A stretch of DNA of 64,000 nucleotides from JBAZGG01 sp041653015 (GTDB lineage: Bacteria; Bacillota_I; Bacilli_A; RFN20; CAG-826), in NCBI GenBank assembly GCA_041653015.1, contig JBAZGG010000004.1, forward strand, positions 1-64,000. The letters are read 5' to 3'. The position numbers and the translations under genes were made by a program. The notes beneath the pieces were generated by a model that saw only the letters and a list, made by a program, of their open reading frames with translations, was not told the origin of the DNA and ran no database searches. This document shows positions 51,820-60,891 of this stretch, piece by piece (the stretch's first letter is position 1; each line of letters begins with the position of its first letter).

Positions 51820-53184
51820 ATGGCCGATTTTGAAAAAATAGTGACTCATTTGCAAACGAGTGGATATGTATATCCTGGCTCGCAGATATATGGTGGCTTG
51901 TCAAATTCGTGGGATTATGGACCTTTGGGCTCTGAATTAAAAGCCAATATCAAACGCATGTGGTGGAAGAAGTTTGTTCAAGAATCTCCGACAAATGTCG
52001 GAATCGATGCCGCAATTCTAATGAATCCCAAAGTGTGGGAAGCGACCGGTCATGTCTCTACATTTAATGATCCATTGATCGATTGCAAGTCGTGCAAATC
52101 GAGATTTCGCGCTGATGATTTGATTAAAGCGCAGTTTCCAAATGCCGATGTTGGAACGATGAGCAATAAGGAGATGCTCGAGTTTATCAACGATAAAAAA
52201 GTCAAATGCCCAACATGCGGCAAAACTGATTTTACCGATATTAGACAATTCAATATGATGTTTAAAACTCACATCGGAGTCACTGACGACAGCCAGTCAA
52301 CAGTTTATCTCAGACCGGAAACAGCTCAAGGAGTTTTTGTTAACTTTAAGAGCGTTCAAAGAACGACAAGAAGGAAATTACCTTTAGGTATTTGCAATGC
52401 TGGAAAGAGTTTTCGCAATGAGATCACTCCAGGAAATTTCATTTTTAGAACGAGGGAATTTGAACAATTAGAAATGGAATTTTTCTGCAAGCCAGGAGAT
52501 GATTTGGAATGGTTCAGCTATTGGAAGAAGTACTGCTTGAATTTTTTAAAGAGTCTCGGCGTTAATAATAATCATTTGCGCTATCGCGATCACGAAGAGA
52601 AAGAATTGGCGTTTTATTCGCGAGCGACAACTGACATCGAATATGAATTTTCATGGGGTTGGGGTGAAATTCTCGGCGTAGCCGATCGCACTGACTATGA
52701 CTTAAAACGACATCAACAATATAGTGGTGAATCAATGGAGTATTTAGATCCTGATACTAATGAGAAATATATCCCTTATTGCATAGAACCATCGATGGGA
52801 CTAGATAGATTGATGCTCATGGTCATGATGGATTCATATGATGAAGAGCAACTTGAGAATGATACTCGTATCGTCATGCACCTTCTGCCAGCTCTCGCCC
52901 CTTATAAAATAGCCGTTTTGCCTTTAAGCAAACAACTGAACGAAAAGGCTAGAGAGATCGTAAATATATTAAACAAGCATTTCAGCATCGTCTTTGACGA
53001 GACAGCAAGCATTGGCAAGAGATATCGTCGACAAGATGCGATTGGAACGCCATACTGCGTCACAATCGACTTTGATACAGCCGCTGATTCAAGCGTTACG
53101 ATTCGTGAAAGAGACACGATGAAACAGATTAGACTTCCGATTGATGAACTTATTAATTACTTTAAAGTAAAATTGTTCTATTAG
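51820..53184 (+). CDS. glyQS: glycyl-tRNA synthetase, homodimeric class II type
   Basis: A 454-residue enzyme. ATG 51820 is set by the SD AAGGAG at 51805-51810; an in-frame ATG 11 codons earlier lies at the -10 and is not used. Zinc-type cysteines are visible (CKSCKSRF and CPTCGKTDF). Class II motifs follow (SVTIRERDTMKQI and GMFVNFK-like GVFVNFKSVQ). It is the single-polypeptide alpha2 form found in Mollicutes and many Firmicutes, not the bacterial glyQ-glyS pair. Confidence 0.93.
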   Translation: MADFEKIVTHLQTSGYVYPGSQIYGGLSNSWDYGPLGSELKANIKRMWWKKFVQESPTNVGIDAAILMNPKVWEATGHVSTFNDPLIDCKSCKSRFRADDLIKAQFPNADVGTMSNKEMLEFINDKKVKCPTCGKTDFTDIRQFNMMFKTHIGVTDDSQSTVYLRPETAQGVFVNFKSVQRTTRRKLPLGICNAGKSFRNEITPGNFIFRTREFEQLEMEFFCKPGDDLEWFSYWKKYCLNFLKSLGVNNNHLRYRDHEEKELAFYSRATTDIEYEFSWGWGEILGVADRTDYDLKRHQQYSGESMEYLDPDTNEKYIPYCIEPSMGLDRLMLMVMMDSYDEEQLENDTRIVMHLLPALAPYKIAVLPLSKQLNEKAREIVNILNKHFSIVFDETASIGKRYRRQDAIGTPYCVTIDFDTAADSSVTIRERDTMKQIRLPIDELINYFKVKLFY

Positions 53185-53213
53185 TTGTTAATTAGTATTT
53201 ATTTAGTATTAGA
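53181..53213 (+). repeat. 11-bp tandem repeat after glyQS (three copies)
   Basis: TTAGTTGTTAA (53181-53191, containing the glyQS stop), TTAGTATTTAT (53192-53202) and TTAGTATTAGA (53203-53213). The period is exactly 11 bases. It belongs to the same family as the arrays after lepA and plsY. Confidence 0.6.
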
Positions 53214-53227
53214 TTGCTAGGGGGTAA

Positions 53228-55042
53228 ATGATGTTTGATCAGGACTTGATTAATGATATATTGAAGCAAGCGGACATAGTCGATATTATTTCGCGCTACA
53301 TCAATGTTATTAAGAAGGGGCGTAATTATGTTGCCCTCTGTCCTTTTCACGATGATAAGAATCCCTCTCTACAGATTTCTAAAGAAAAGCAAATATTTAA
53401 ATGCTTCGTCTGTGAAACTGGTGGAAACGCTATCACTTTCGTAGAAAAATATGAAAAAATTACATTTTTGGAAGCTGTCAAAAAAGTTGCTGATCTAATC
53501 GGCTACAAAGATGAAAGGCTCGAAAAGCAGTTTAAGCGAACACCGATAAATGAATCTTTGATTCCCCTCTACGATTGCATAGCGGAATTACAGAAATTTT
53601 ATGTTTACAATCTATCGACTGATGAAGGAAAAATCGCACTCGATTATTTGCAGAGACGAAATATTGACGAAAATCAAATCAAGAAATTTGGCTTAGGATA
53701 CTCATTATCGAATGGCAAGGCAACAATCGAGTTTCTCCAGAGCAAAAAACATTCATTAAAAACTATTGAAGGAATTGGAATTGCTTTAGCAAGAAACGAA
53801 GGAACGGCCGATAATAATGCTGGCCGATTGATCTTCCCATTATATAATTTGCAAAATCAAGTCATCGGTTTTAGCGCTCGCCGTTTAAATGATGTCAATA
53901 AAGATGAGGCCAAATTCGTAAATTCACCTGAGACTCAACTATTTCATAAAGGAAGCGTTCTGTACAACATACAAAATGCGATACAAAGCGCTAAGCATGA
54001 CGGATATATCTATGTCGTAGAAGGTTTCATGGATGTTTTTGCTATCGATAAGACTGGCATAAACTCGGTTGTCGCGCTCATGGGAACAGCGATGTCAAAA
54101 GAAAACGCTTTGTCTTTAAGGCGGCTCAACGTTGAAGTCAGACTTTGTCTAGATGGAGATATGCCTGGGCAAATGGCCATGATGAAGGCCATGAATGTCT
54201 TTGATCAATTAGGTGTCCGATATCGCATCGTATACAGAGATGGAAACATCGATGATCCTGATGATATTTTACAAAAAAATGGCGTTGAAGGATTGAAATC
54301 CTTCTTGTCATCTCTTTATGATCCGCTCGATTTCGCTATTTCGTACTATGAGAGAAAAGGGACGATCGGAACTGTCGAAGAAAAAGAAAAAGTTCTCAAT
54401 CATTTCTTGCCGATGTTGCTAGCGTGCAAAAATACTTTGGAGCTCGATAATTACATATATAAGCTATCTCGTGTGACCGGATTTGAGGCACCGGCTATTC
54501 GCAATATGGTTAGCAACGCTAAGAAAATCGGTATTGAAAATCAGCAGAATTTGAATTCATACGAGCATTCTTTACAAGAATCGCATCCCGAGAAAAAAGA
54601 GTTGCGGAAGCTACAATTTGCTGAAAAAGAAATTCTGTATCAAATGCTGAACGATATTGCGGCTATTGATTATTACAATAAAAATATCGAATACTTCTAC
54701 AACGAAACGTATCGCGCTATCGCTAATTTTATTATCGATTATGAGCAGCAGTATAAAAAGATTGATGTCTCTGAATTGATTTCGCAACTAGAGAGTTCCG
54801 ATTCTTCTAACAAAGAAGAACTCGTCAACGCTATCACTCGTATATCAAGCGAGAATTATCATCCTATGTTTTCTATAACATTGCTGGATGAATGTTCTAA
54901 AACGATTAAAAGAGAGAAGAACGATTTCTATGACAAGGAGACGCTGAAAAAAGCTTTGGAGGGCAAAAACAATGAAGAAAAAGCAAGAATCATTGCAGAC
55001 TATGCAAGAAAAAAAGGTCAAAAAGCCAAAAGGGACAGTTAA
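53228..55042 (+). CDS. dnaG: DNA primase
   Basis: A 604-residue primase: N-terminal CHC2 zinc finger (C38, H41, C59, C62), TOPRIM core (VVEGFMDVFA, LCLDGDMPG) and a C-terminal helicase-binding part that contacts DnaB. An AGGGGGT SD precedes two adjacent ATG codons (53228 and 53231). It overlaps rpoD by 71 bases in another frame. This is the conserved dnaG-rpoD pair of Firmicutes. Confidence 0.96.
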   Translation: MMFDQDLINDILKQADIVDIISRYINVIKKGRNYVALCPFHDDKNPSLQISKEKQIFKCFVCETGGNAITFVEKYEKITFLEAVKKVADLIGYKDERLEKQFKRTPINESLIPLYDCIAELQKFYVYNLSTDEGKIALDYLQRRNIDENQIKKFGLGYSLSNGKATIEFLQSKKHSLKTIEGIGIALARNEGTADNNAGRLIFPLYNLQNQVIGFSARRLNDVNKDEAKFVNSPETQLFHKGSVLYNIQNAIQSAKHDGYIYVVEGFMDVFAIDKTGINSVVALMGTAMSKENALSLRRLNVEVRLCLDGDMPGQMAMMKAMNVFDQLGVRYRIVYRDGNIDDPDDILQKNGVEGLKSFLSSLYDPLDFAISYYERKGTIGTVEEKEKVLNHFLPMLLACKNTLELDNYIYKLSRVTGFEAPAIRNMVSNAKKIGIENQQNLNSYEHSLQESHPEKKELRKLQFAEKEILYQMLNDIAAIDYYNKNIEYFYNETYRAIANFIIDYEQQYKKIDVSELISQLESSDSSNKEELVNAITRISSENYHPMFSITLLDECSKTIKREKNDFYDKETLKKALEGKNNEEKARIIADYARKKGQKAKRDS

Positions 55043-56295
55043 AAGCGCGACGAGCGGTAAAATATCCAAACCGCTCCCTAAAATTGAGCAGAAGGCGGCA
55101 AAAGTGGCAAAAAAGCCATTGAAGAAGCCTATCAAAAAAGCTGATGATGATTTTGATGATGACGATATCATTGAATCTCTAGATCAAATCAAGAAACGGC
55201 TTTTAACAGAGGCGAAAAAAACCGGCTATCTGAATATCGGCGACATCGATGATGCCGTCAGTCATCTAGATTTGTCCGATGATGAAAATGCCAATCTTTT
55301 GAATTATTTCAAAGATAATAAAATTGATCTCATCAGCGATGAGGAGAACGATGATTTAGATGATCTCGATGATCTAGCTCCTGAATCTCTAGAAGAAAAA
55401 GCTGCCAAAGCGGATGACTTGGTCTTGTTCGATGAAGAACCGGACGCTTCTGAAGATGAGCAAGAAGAGATCTCCGATGTCGACGATTTGACAAAATTTA
55501 CCTCTGACGAAGTAAAAGTGAATGACTCAGTCAAACTATATCTGCGCGAAATAGGTCGCGTTGAACTTCTCACCCCCGAACAAGAGACTTCTATCGCAAA
55601 AAGAATCACTGAGGGCGACGAAATTGCAAAGCAAGAGCTGATCACCGCTAATTTGCGATTAGTCATCTCCATCGCCAAGCGCTACGTCGGTCGAGGAATG
55701 CACTTTCTTGATTTGATCCAAGAAGGTAACTTAGGACTTATGAAGGCTGTCGACAAATTCGATTACACAAAAGGATTTAAATTTTCCACTTATGCGACAT
55801 GGTGGATTAAGCAAGCTATAACACGCGCCATCGCTGATCAGGCTCGCACGATAAGGATACCTGTTCACATGGTAGAAACGATTAATAAAACTACGCGTGT
55901 TCAGCGCCAATTAGTTCAAGAATTAGGGCGCGAACCGACGGCTGAGGAGATTTCCGAAAGAATGGAAGGGACTCTATCGCCAGAAAGAATTAGGGAGATT
56001 CAGCGCATCGCCATCGATCCTGTTTCATTAGAAACACCAGTCGGCGAAGAGGATGACTCATCTCTTAAAGATTTTATCGAAGATAAAGAAGTTGTTTCGC
56101 CTAGCGATTACACGACGCAAACTCTTTTAANNNNNNNNNNTAGATGATAACAAGCCAAGAACCCTTGAAGAAGTCGGAAAAGAATTTGGCGTCACGCGAG
56201 AGCGCATTCGTCAAATCGAAGCTAAAGCCATCCGCAAGCTTCGTCACCCAACACGAGCAAAAAAACTCGGTGACTATAGAGATATCGGCAAATAG
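54972..56295 (+). CDS. rpoD: principal sigma factor RpoD/SigA (interrupted by an assembly gap)
   Basis: The start ATG 54972 lies inside the dnaG end but has a strong SD (GGAGGG, eight bases upstream). The N-terminus is Lys-rich, then acidic (a region 1.1-like part). Regions 2.1-2.4 are complete (ANLRLVISIAKRYVGRGM, TYATWWIKQAITRAI), followed by region 3. The sequence breaks at 10 N (56131-56140). Region 4.2 resumes in a different frame (RTLEEVGKEFGVTRERIRQ) and stops at TAG 56293-56295. By comparison with B. subtilis SigA about 27 codons are missing, so the gap is really near 80 bases. Confidence 0.93.
56131..56140. other. assembly gap (10 N) inside rpoD
   Basis: A run of ten N. Frames on either side differ and sigma regions 3.2-4.1 are absent, so the run is a placeholder, not a measured length. 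Confidence 0.95.
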
Positions 56296-56296
56296 A

Positions 56297-56959
56297 ATGG
56301 ATCGCGAGATGTTGTCAAAAAGGCTAGCCGCCATCGTTCGCTTAATCGATCGAGGAAGCATCGTTTGTGATGTCGGCGCTGATCACGGCTATGTCTCTAT
56401 CAAACTTTCGAAGGACAGAATCGCAGACAGAGTATATGCGATTGAGAACAAAAAAGGTCCTTATTTGCAACTGCAAAAAAATATTGCCGAATCTCGTTCA
56501 TCAGCGATTGCATTATTCGCTGACGGATTAGAGAGCTTGCCACCCGATGTCGATACAGTGATAATCGCTGGAATGGGCGCAAGAAATATTATAAATATTT
56601 TGGACAAAGATAAAGACAAACTCGTTTCAGTTAAAACATTAGTTGTCGATTCCCATACCGATCTAGCCATGCTGCGCGAACGCATAACTCTTCTCGGGTT
56701 TTATATCGCCGATGAGGAGATGGTCGAAGACAAAAAGAAAATATATGCGATGATCAAGTTTAAAAAAGGGATTCGACATTACGTTGAGGAAGATTTTATC
56801 TTCGGTCCGATATTAAGAGTTCGCAAAGACAATCTTTATCATGAATTTTGGAGTGATGAATCGCTCAGGATTGATGCTTTGATCACAAAAAAAAGAATTG
56901 GATCAAAGAGACGCAATGAATTGCTCATTCTAAAAGAAAGGATTAATAAAAATCTATGA
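56297..56959 (+). CDS. trmK: tRNA (adenine22-N1)-methyltransferase TrmK
   Basis: A 220-residue protein starting at ATG 56297, one base after the rpoD stop; the frame is open further upstream only as a shadow of rpoD. The SAM motif VCDVGADHGYVSI and the segment IIAGMGARNIINIL are typical of TrmK (YqfN). It makes m1A22 in certain tRNAs. The order rpoD-trmK-nif3 is conserved in Bacilli. It overlaps nif3 by four bases. Confidence 0.92.
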   Translation: MDREMLSKRLAAIVRLIDRGSIVCDVGADHGYVSIKLSKDRIADRVYAIENKKGPYLQLQKNIAESRSSAIALFADGLESLPPDVDTVIIAGMGARNIINILDKDKDKLVSVKTLVVDSHTDLAMLRERITLLGFYIADEEMVEDKKKIYAMIKFKKGIRHYVEEDFIFGPILRVRKDNLYHEFWSDESLRIDALITKKRIGSKRRNELLILKERINKNL

Positions 56960-57726
56960 AAACAATCACTCTTTTAAGAGTTTTGGCCAAACAATTTCCT
57001 AAGAGGATCAAGGATAATCAAGATCATGTTGGTCTGATGACTGGAAAGCTTTTAGACGATACAAAATGTATCCTGCTCTGTTTAGATTTTGATGAGGAAG
57101 TTTTTTCGATCGTCGAAGGATTAGAAAGAAAACCAGATTTAATTCTTACCCATCACCCATTTATCTATGGTACAAAATACCGCGTTTTCAAAGAAAACGA
57201 AGACAAGAAAGCGCTCTGCGATAAGATTGACCGACTAGGAATACCAGTCTATAGCATGCACACCAATTTCGATACCGGAAAGGGCGGGATGAATGACGCT
57301 TTGGCCGAAGCATTAAAATTGAAGGATATTCAACCTCTTCAAAATAATCCGATGGCGCGAGGCGGACTTCTTCCTCATGAGATGACTCCAGAACAATTCG
57401 CCCTCTATGCTAAAAGGGCATTGAAAGCGAATAGTTGTTCATTGATCGATGCGGGAGCAAAAGTTATTCGCAGCGCCGCTATCATCGGTGGTGGTGGTTG
57501 GTATTGTTTTCGCGATGCCCAGATGAGCGGGTATGATATTTTTATCTCCGGAGATATTCCTCATCATGGAAGAAGAGATGTGATCGCTAAGCACTACAAT
57601 TATCTCGACTTGCCACACGAAATTGAAAGAATCTTCATCCCAACGATGTCCAAAATTATCAAGAGCATTGATAGATCGATTGAAATAATCGAGATCGATC
57701 ACGAAAAAGAGCCTAAACGCTTTTGA
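56956..57726 (+). CDS. Nif3-like dinuclear metal centre protein
   Basis: A 256-residue protein of the YqfO/NIF3 family with metal motifs LILTHHPFIYG, HTNFDTGKGGMNDALA and SGDIPHH. B. subtilis YqfO has an inserted domain that is missing here, so this is the short form. The family function is unsettled. Its end overlaps the convergent ispH by 14 bases. Confidence 0.9.
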   Translation: MKTITLLRVLAKQFPKRIKDNQDHVGLMTGKLLDDTKCILLCLDFDEEVFSIVEGLERKPDLILTHHPFIYGTKYRVFKENEDKKALCDKIDRLGIPVYSMHTNFDTGKGGMNDALAEALKLKDIQPLQNNPMARGGLLPHEMTPEQFALYAKRALKANSCSLIDAGAKVIRSAAIIGGGGWYCFRDAQMSGYDIFISGDIPHHGRRDVIAKHYNYLDLPHEIERIFIPTMSKIIKSIDRSIEIIEIDHEKEPKRF

Positions 57727-58579
57727 GATATTTTACAATCTTATTAGTGGTATCTATCGGCGTGGAAGCTCCAGAGATAACAGCAACATTTAAATGACCT
57801 TTTAGGTCATTTTGTTTTATGTCATCCGCATTCAATATCCGCAAAACGCGAGAATTGGGGTAGCGCTTCTGCGATATCTCAAAAAGTTTTTCTGTATTAG
57901 AGGAATGTGAACCGCCAACGACATAAATTAAATCGATTCCGTCAGGCAATTTATAAATTGATTCCTGTCTCAATTTGGTCGCATCGCAAATCTCATCCAA
58001 GATGGTGGCATTTGGATAATGCTCTCTTATGGAATCATGGATGTCCTTTAAGTCCAAAAATGACAGAGTGGTCTGATTTAATACCAGAGGTTTTTTATCT
58101 TTAATCGATTTGTAATCGAAGTCATTTCCATTTTCAAAAAGATAAATGGATCGACTCAGAGAAGTCATGGCGATAGTTTCGGGATGTTTGGCTTTGCCAA
58201 TATATATTATTTCTCGTTTTTCAGACAAAGTCTTTTTGGCAATGTTCAGATTTTCTTTAACTCTTTGACATGTCGCATCGATGATGAGAAGACCTAACTC
58301 TCTCGCATAGTCTTCAATGATTTGAGGATGTCCATGTGCGGTGAAGACGAGGATTGATCCTTTGGGGAGCGATTTTAAAGTATCTCGATAGGGCATATCG
58401 CTTCTCAGAGTCACGATTCCGGATGATGTCAAGCTTTGGATGACCTCTTCGTTATGCACCAGTTCGCCATAGATGTAGATGGAGCTTTTTGGATTGCACT
58501 CTTTTGCCTCCATCGCCATCGAAATGGCTTTGATAACTCCAACGCAATAGCCACGAGGATTGTTCACGAACACATTCAT
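57713..58579 (-). CDS. ispH: 4-hydroxy-3-methylbut-2-enyl diphosphate reductase
   Basis: A 288-residue enzyme. ATG 58579 gives the family start VFVNNPRGYCVGVIKAI. The 4Fe-4S cysteines lie in RGYCVGV, DATCQRV and EICDATKLRQ, with the catalytic E in LNQTTLS-adjacent segments. It is the last step of the MEP isoprenoid pathway, with ispG nearby. A TATTAT (extended -10 TGG-TATTAT) ends six bases before the ATG, so the transcript is probably leaderless. Confidence 0.93.
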   Translation of the reverse strand: MNVFVNNPRGYCVGVIKAISMAMEAKECNPKSSIYIYGELVHNEEVIQSLTSSGIVTLRSDMPYRDTLKSLPKGSILVFTAHGHPQIIEDYARELGLLIIDATCQRVKENLNIAKKTLSEKREIIYIGKAKHPETIAMTSLSRSIYLFENGNDFDYKSIKDKKPLVLNQTTLSFLDLKDIHDSIREHYPNATILDEICDATKLRQESIYKLPDGIDLIYVVGGSHSSNTEKLFEISQKRYPNSRVLRILNADDIKQNDLKGHLNVAVISGASTPIDTTNKIVKYLKSV

Positions 58580-58635
58580 AAAATTATAATACCACAATCC
58601 GGTGTTTCTTCGTGTATAATAATCTCAAGAAGATT

Positions 58636-59994
58636 ATGGCTAATTTTAAAGAATTCAATCTATCTCCAAAAATGGTCGATGCTCTGCAGAAGCAGGGCTA
58701 TTTAAGCCCATCATTGATTCAGCAGAAGGTTATCCCTCAAGTTTTGCGAGGAAGCAATGTTATCGCTCAAAGCGAGACGGGAAGCGGAAAAACTCATGCT
58801 TTTCTCATTCCTATCATTGAAAAAATCGACCTTTCATCAAATCAGATTCAAGCTCTTATCATCACGCCCACAAGAGAATTGGCGAAGCAGACTCATGACT
58901 TCGCAAAAAGGTTTTTAACATTTTACCCTTCATTGAAGATATCGCTCTATCAAGGGGGAGAAGATAGAGAGAAACAATTGAGCAAAAACGCTCATATGAT
59001 GCCACATATAGCGATTGGAACCCCAGGGCGATTGGCGGATGTTCTTCTGCAAAGCGGATCATTGGCGAAAGTTCTAACTTTAGTTTTTGATGAAGCCGAT
59101 ATGCTTTTAGATCTCGGTTACTTCAATGACATCGACAAATTAGTCGCGGTGATAGACAAGCCACAAATTTTGGTTTTTTCTGCAACTTTAAAAAATAATT
59201 TAAAATATCGTTTAGCGAAATATATCGGTCAAAACGAAGAAATAATAAGCGAAGCAACACAGACGGCATCTTCTGTCGTCCATTACGCAATCGACATCAA
59301 ACAGCAGGACATAAATGCTGCGACAAAAGAATTCTTAAAAGCAAAAAATCCATTTTCGCTCATTATTTTTGCTTCTAAAAGAGAGACTGTGGCAAGTTTA
59401 TATAACTATTTACGAAAAGAGAACTATTCGGCTGGCGTTTTGCACGGAGACCTTTCACAGCGCGAGAGAAAGACGATGATAAGAAGATTTAAATCAGGTG
59501 AATTTCAAATTCTTGTTTCGAGCGATATCGGCGCTCGGGGTATAGATATAGATGATGTCAGCGATATTCTCAATGTCGATTTGCCATTTGATTGCGACTA
59601 TTACTTTCATAGAGCTGGCAGGACTGGACGTTTTGGTAAAGCTGGCAACTGCTATTCATTCTATAGCATTCAATCGCCACAAAAGATCTTTAAACTCGTC
59701 GATTTAGGCATCGATTTTCATTACTTGTGTTTCGTCGATGGACAATTATCCGAAGGAAAATCACCGGTCCGAAGTTTTACTCCACATAAGAAAATGAATT
59801 ACGAATTAGAAAAAGAAATTAAAAAAGCAAAAGGCCTTGCGACAACGAAAAAAGTTAAACCTGGATATAAACGAAAAGTTCGACTCGCAATTGAAAAAGT
59901 TAAGAGTAAACATCGACGTGAAGTGATAAGAAAAGATATAAGGCGTCAGCGAGTGGAACGATACAAAAAAGAAGGCAAATCGTATGACGAATGA
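58636..59994 (+). CDS. DEAD-box RNA helicase (CshA/CshB family)
   Basis: A 452-residue helicase: Q motif (FNLSPKMVDALQ...IQQKVIP), Walker A SETGSGKT, DEAD box FDEADMLL, SAT and HRAGRTGRFG. A very basic C-terminal tail follows from about 400. ATG 58636 is chosen; the frame upstream runs through the TATAAT at 58615-58620. It corresponds in position to B. subtilis cshB (yqfR), next to nfo. It unwinds RNA in ribosome assembly or decay. Confidence 0.93.
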   Translation: MANFKEFNLSPKMVDALQKQGYLSPSLIQQKVIPQVLRGSNVIAQSETGSGKTHAFLIPIIEKIDLSSNQIQALIITPTRELAKQTHDFAKRFLTFYPSLKISLYQGGEDREKQLSKNAHMMPHIAIGTPGRLADVLLQSGSLAKVLTLVFDEADMLLDLGYFNDIDKLVAVIDKPQILVFSATLKNNLKYRLAKYIGQNEEIISEATQTASSVVHYAIDIKQQDINAATKEFLKAKNPFSLIIFASKRETVASLYNYLRKENYSAGVLHGDLSQRERKTMIRRFKSGEFQILVSSDIGARGIDIDDVSDILNVDLPFDCDYYFHRAGRTGRFGKAGNCYSFYSIQSPQKIFKLVDLGIDFHYLCFVDGQLSEGKSPVRSFTPHKKMNYELEKEIKKAKGLATTKKVKPGYKRKVRLAIEKVKSKHRREVIRKDIRRQRVERYKKEGKSYDE

Positions 59995-60883
59995 TAACAA
60001 AATATGTTTGGGCTGTCACGTTTCCATGTCGGCGCCAGATTTCTATTTCGGAACTGTGAAAGAAGCCCTTTCATACGGTGCTGATACATTCATGTTTTAC
60101 ACAGGGGCGCCTCAGAGTTCGTTTCGAAAAGCGACAAGCGAATTGTTCATTAAAGAAGGTTGGGCTTTATTGCAAAGCAAAAATATGGATGAATCCAAAA
60201 TAATCGTCCATTCACCATATATCATCAACATCGCGAATTGTGTGAATCCTGAACTATTCCAATTCTCAGTCGATCAGTTGATCACTGAATTGCGACGAGT
60301 AAAAGACTTCGGTCTTTCAATTCTTGTCTTACATCCAGGATCACATGTCGGTGGAGGAGTCGAAAATGGCCTCAATCAAGTCGTCAAAGGATTAAACATC
60401 GCTTTTGGTGTTGATCACAGCGATGTGAAAATCGCACTCGAGACGATGTCGGGAAAAGGATCAGAATTAGGAACCTCCTTTGAACAGATTGCTTATATCA
60501 TCAAAAATGTCCAGCACAGCGAAAGATTGGGTGTTTGTCTCGATACCTGTCATATTTTCGATGGTGGTTTGCTCATCGCTCGAGATTTTGACTCTTTGCT
60601 CGAAGACTTCGATCGCGAAATCGGTCTCGAGCGTTTGCTTTGCATTCACGTAAACGATTCAAAGAACGTCGCCGGATCTCATAAAGATCGACATGAGAAC
60701 ATCGGATATGGCGAAATCGGCTTTGAAGTTTTATCAAAGATCGTCCACAGCGAAAAACTGGCGGGCATACCAATGATTCTAGAAACACCTTATGTCGAAG
60801 ACAGACCTCCATATTTTTACGAGATTAAAATGTTGCGCGAGAATAAATTTGTAAATAATTGGCGAGAACAGATTGTAAAATAA
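59984..60883 (+). CDS. nfo: deoxyribonuclease IV (endonuclease IV)
   Basis: A 299-residue AP endonuclease with the trinuclear zinc ligands in GCHVSM, VHSPYIIN, LHPGSHVG, ALETMSGKG, CLDTCHIFDGG, IHVNDSK, KDRHENIGYGEIG and ILETPY. It cuts DNA at abasic sites in base excision repair. It overlaps the helicase gene by 11 bases and converges on ispG with only eight bases between them. Confidence 0.95.
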   Translation: MTNDNKICLGCHVSMSAPDFYFGTVKEALSYGADTFMFYTGAPQSSFRKATSELFIKEGWALLQSKNMDESKIIVHSPYIINIANCVNPELFQFSVDQLITELRRVKDFGLSILVLHPGSHVGGGVENGLNQVVKGLNIAFGVDHSDVKIALETMSGKGSELGTSFEQIAYIIKNVQHSERLGVCLDTCHIFDGGLLIARDFDSLLEDFDREIGLERLLCIHVNDSKNVAGSHKDRHENIGYGEIGFEVLSKIVHSEKLAGIPMILETPYVEDRPPYFYEIKMLRENKFVNNWREQIVK

Positions 60884-60891
60884 GCCTTGCT

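Noticed and set aside
56144..56296. Upstream extension of trmK
   Set aside because: The same bases encode conserved sigma region 4.2 of rpoD in another frame, so the extension is a shadow created by the assembly gap.
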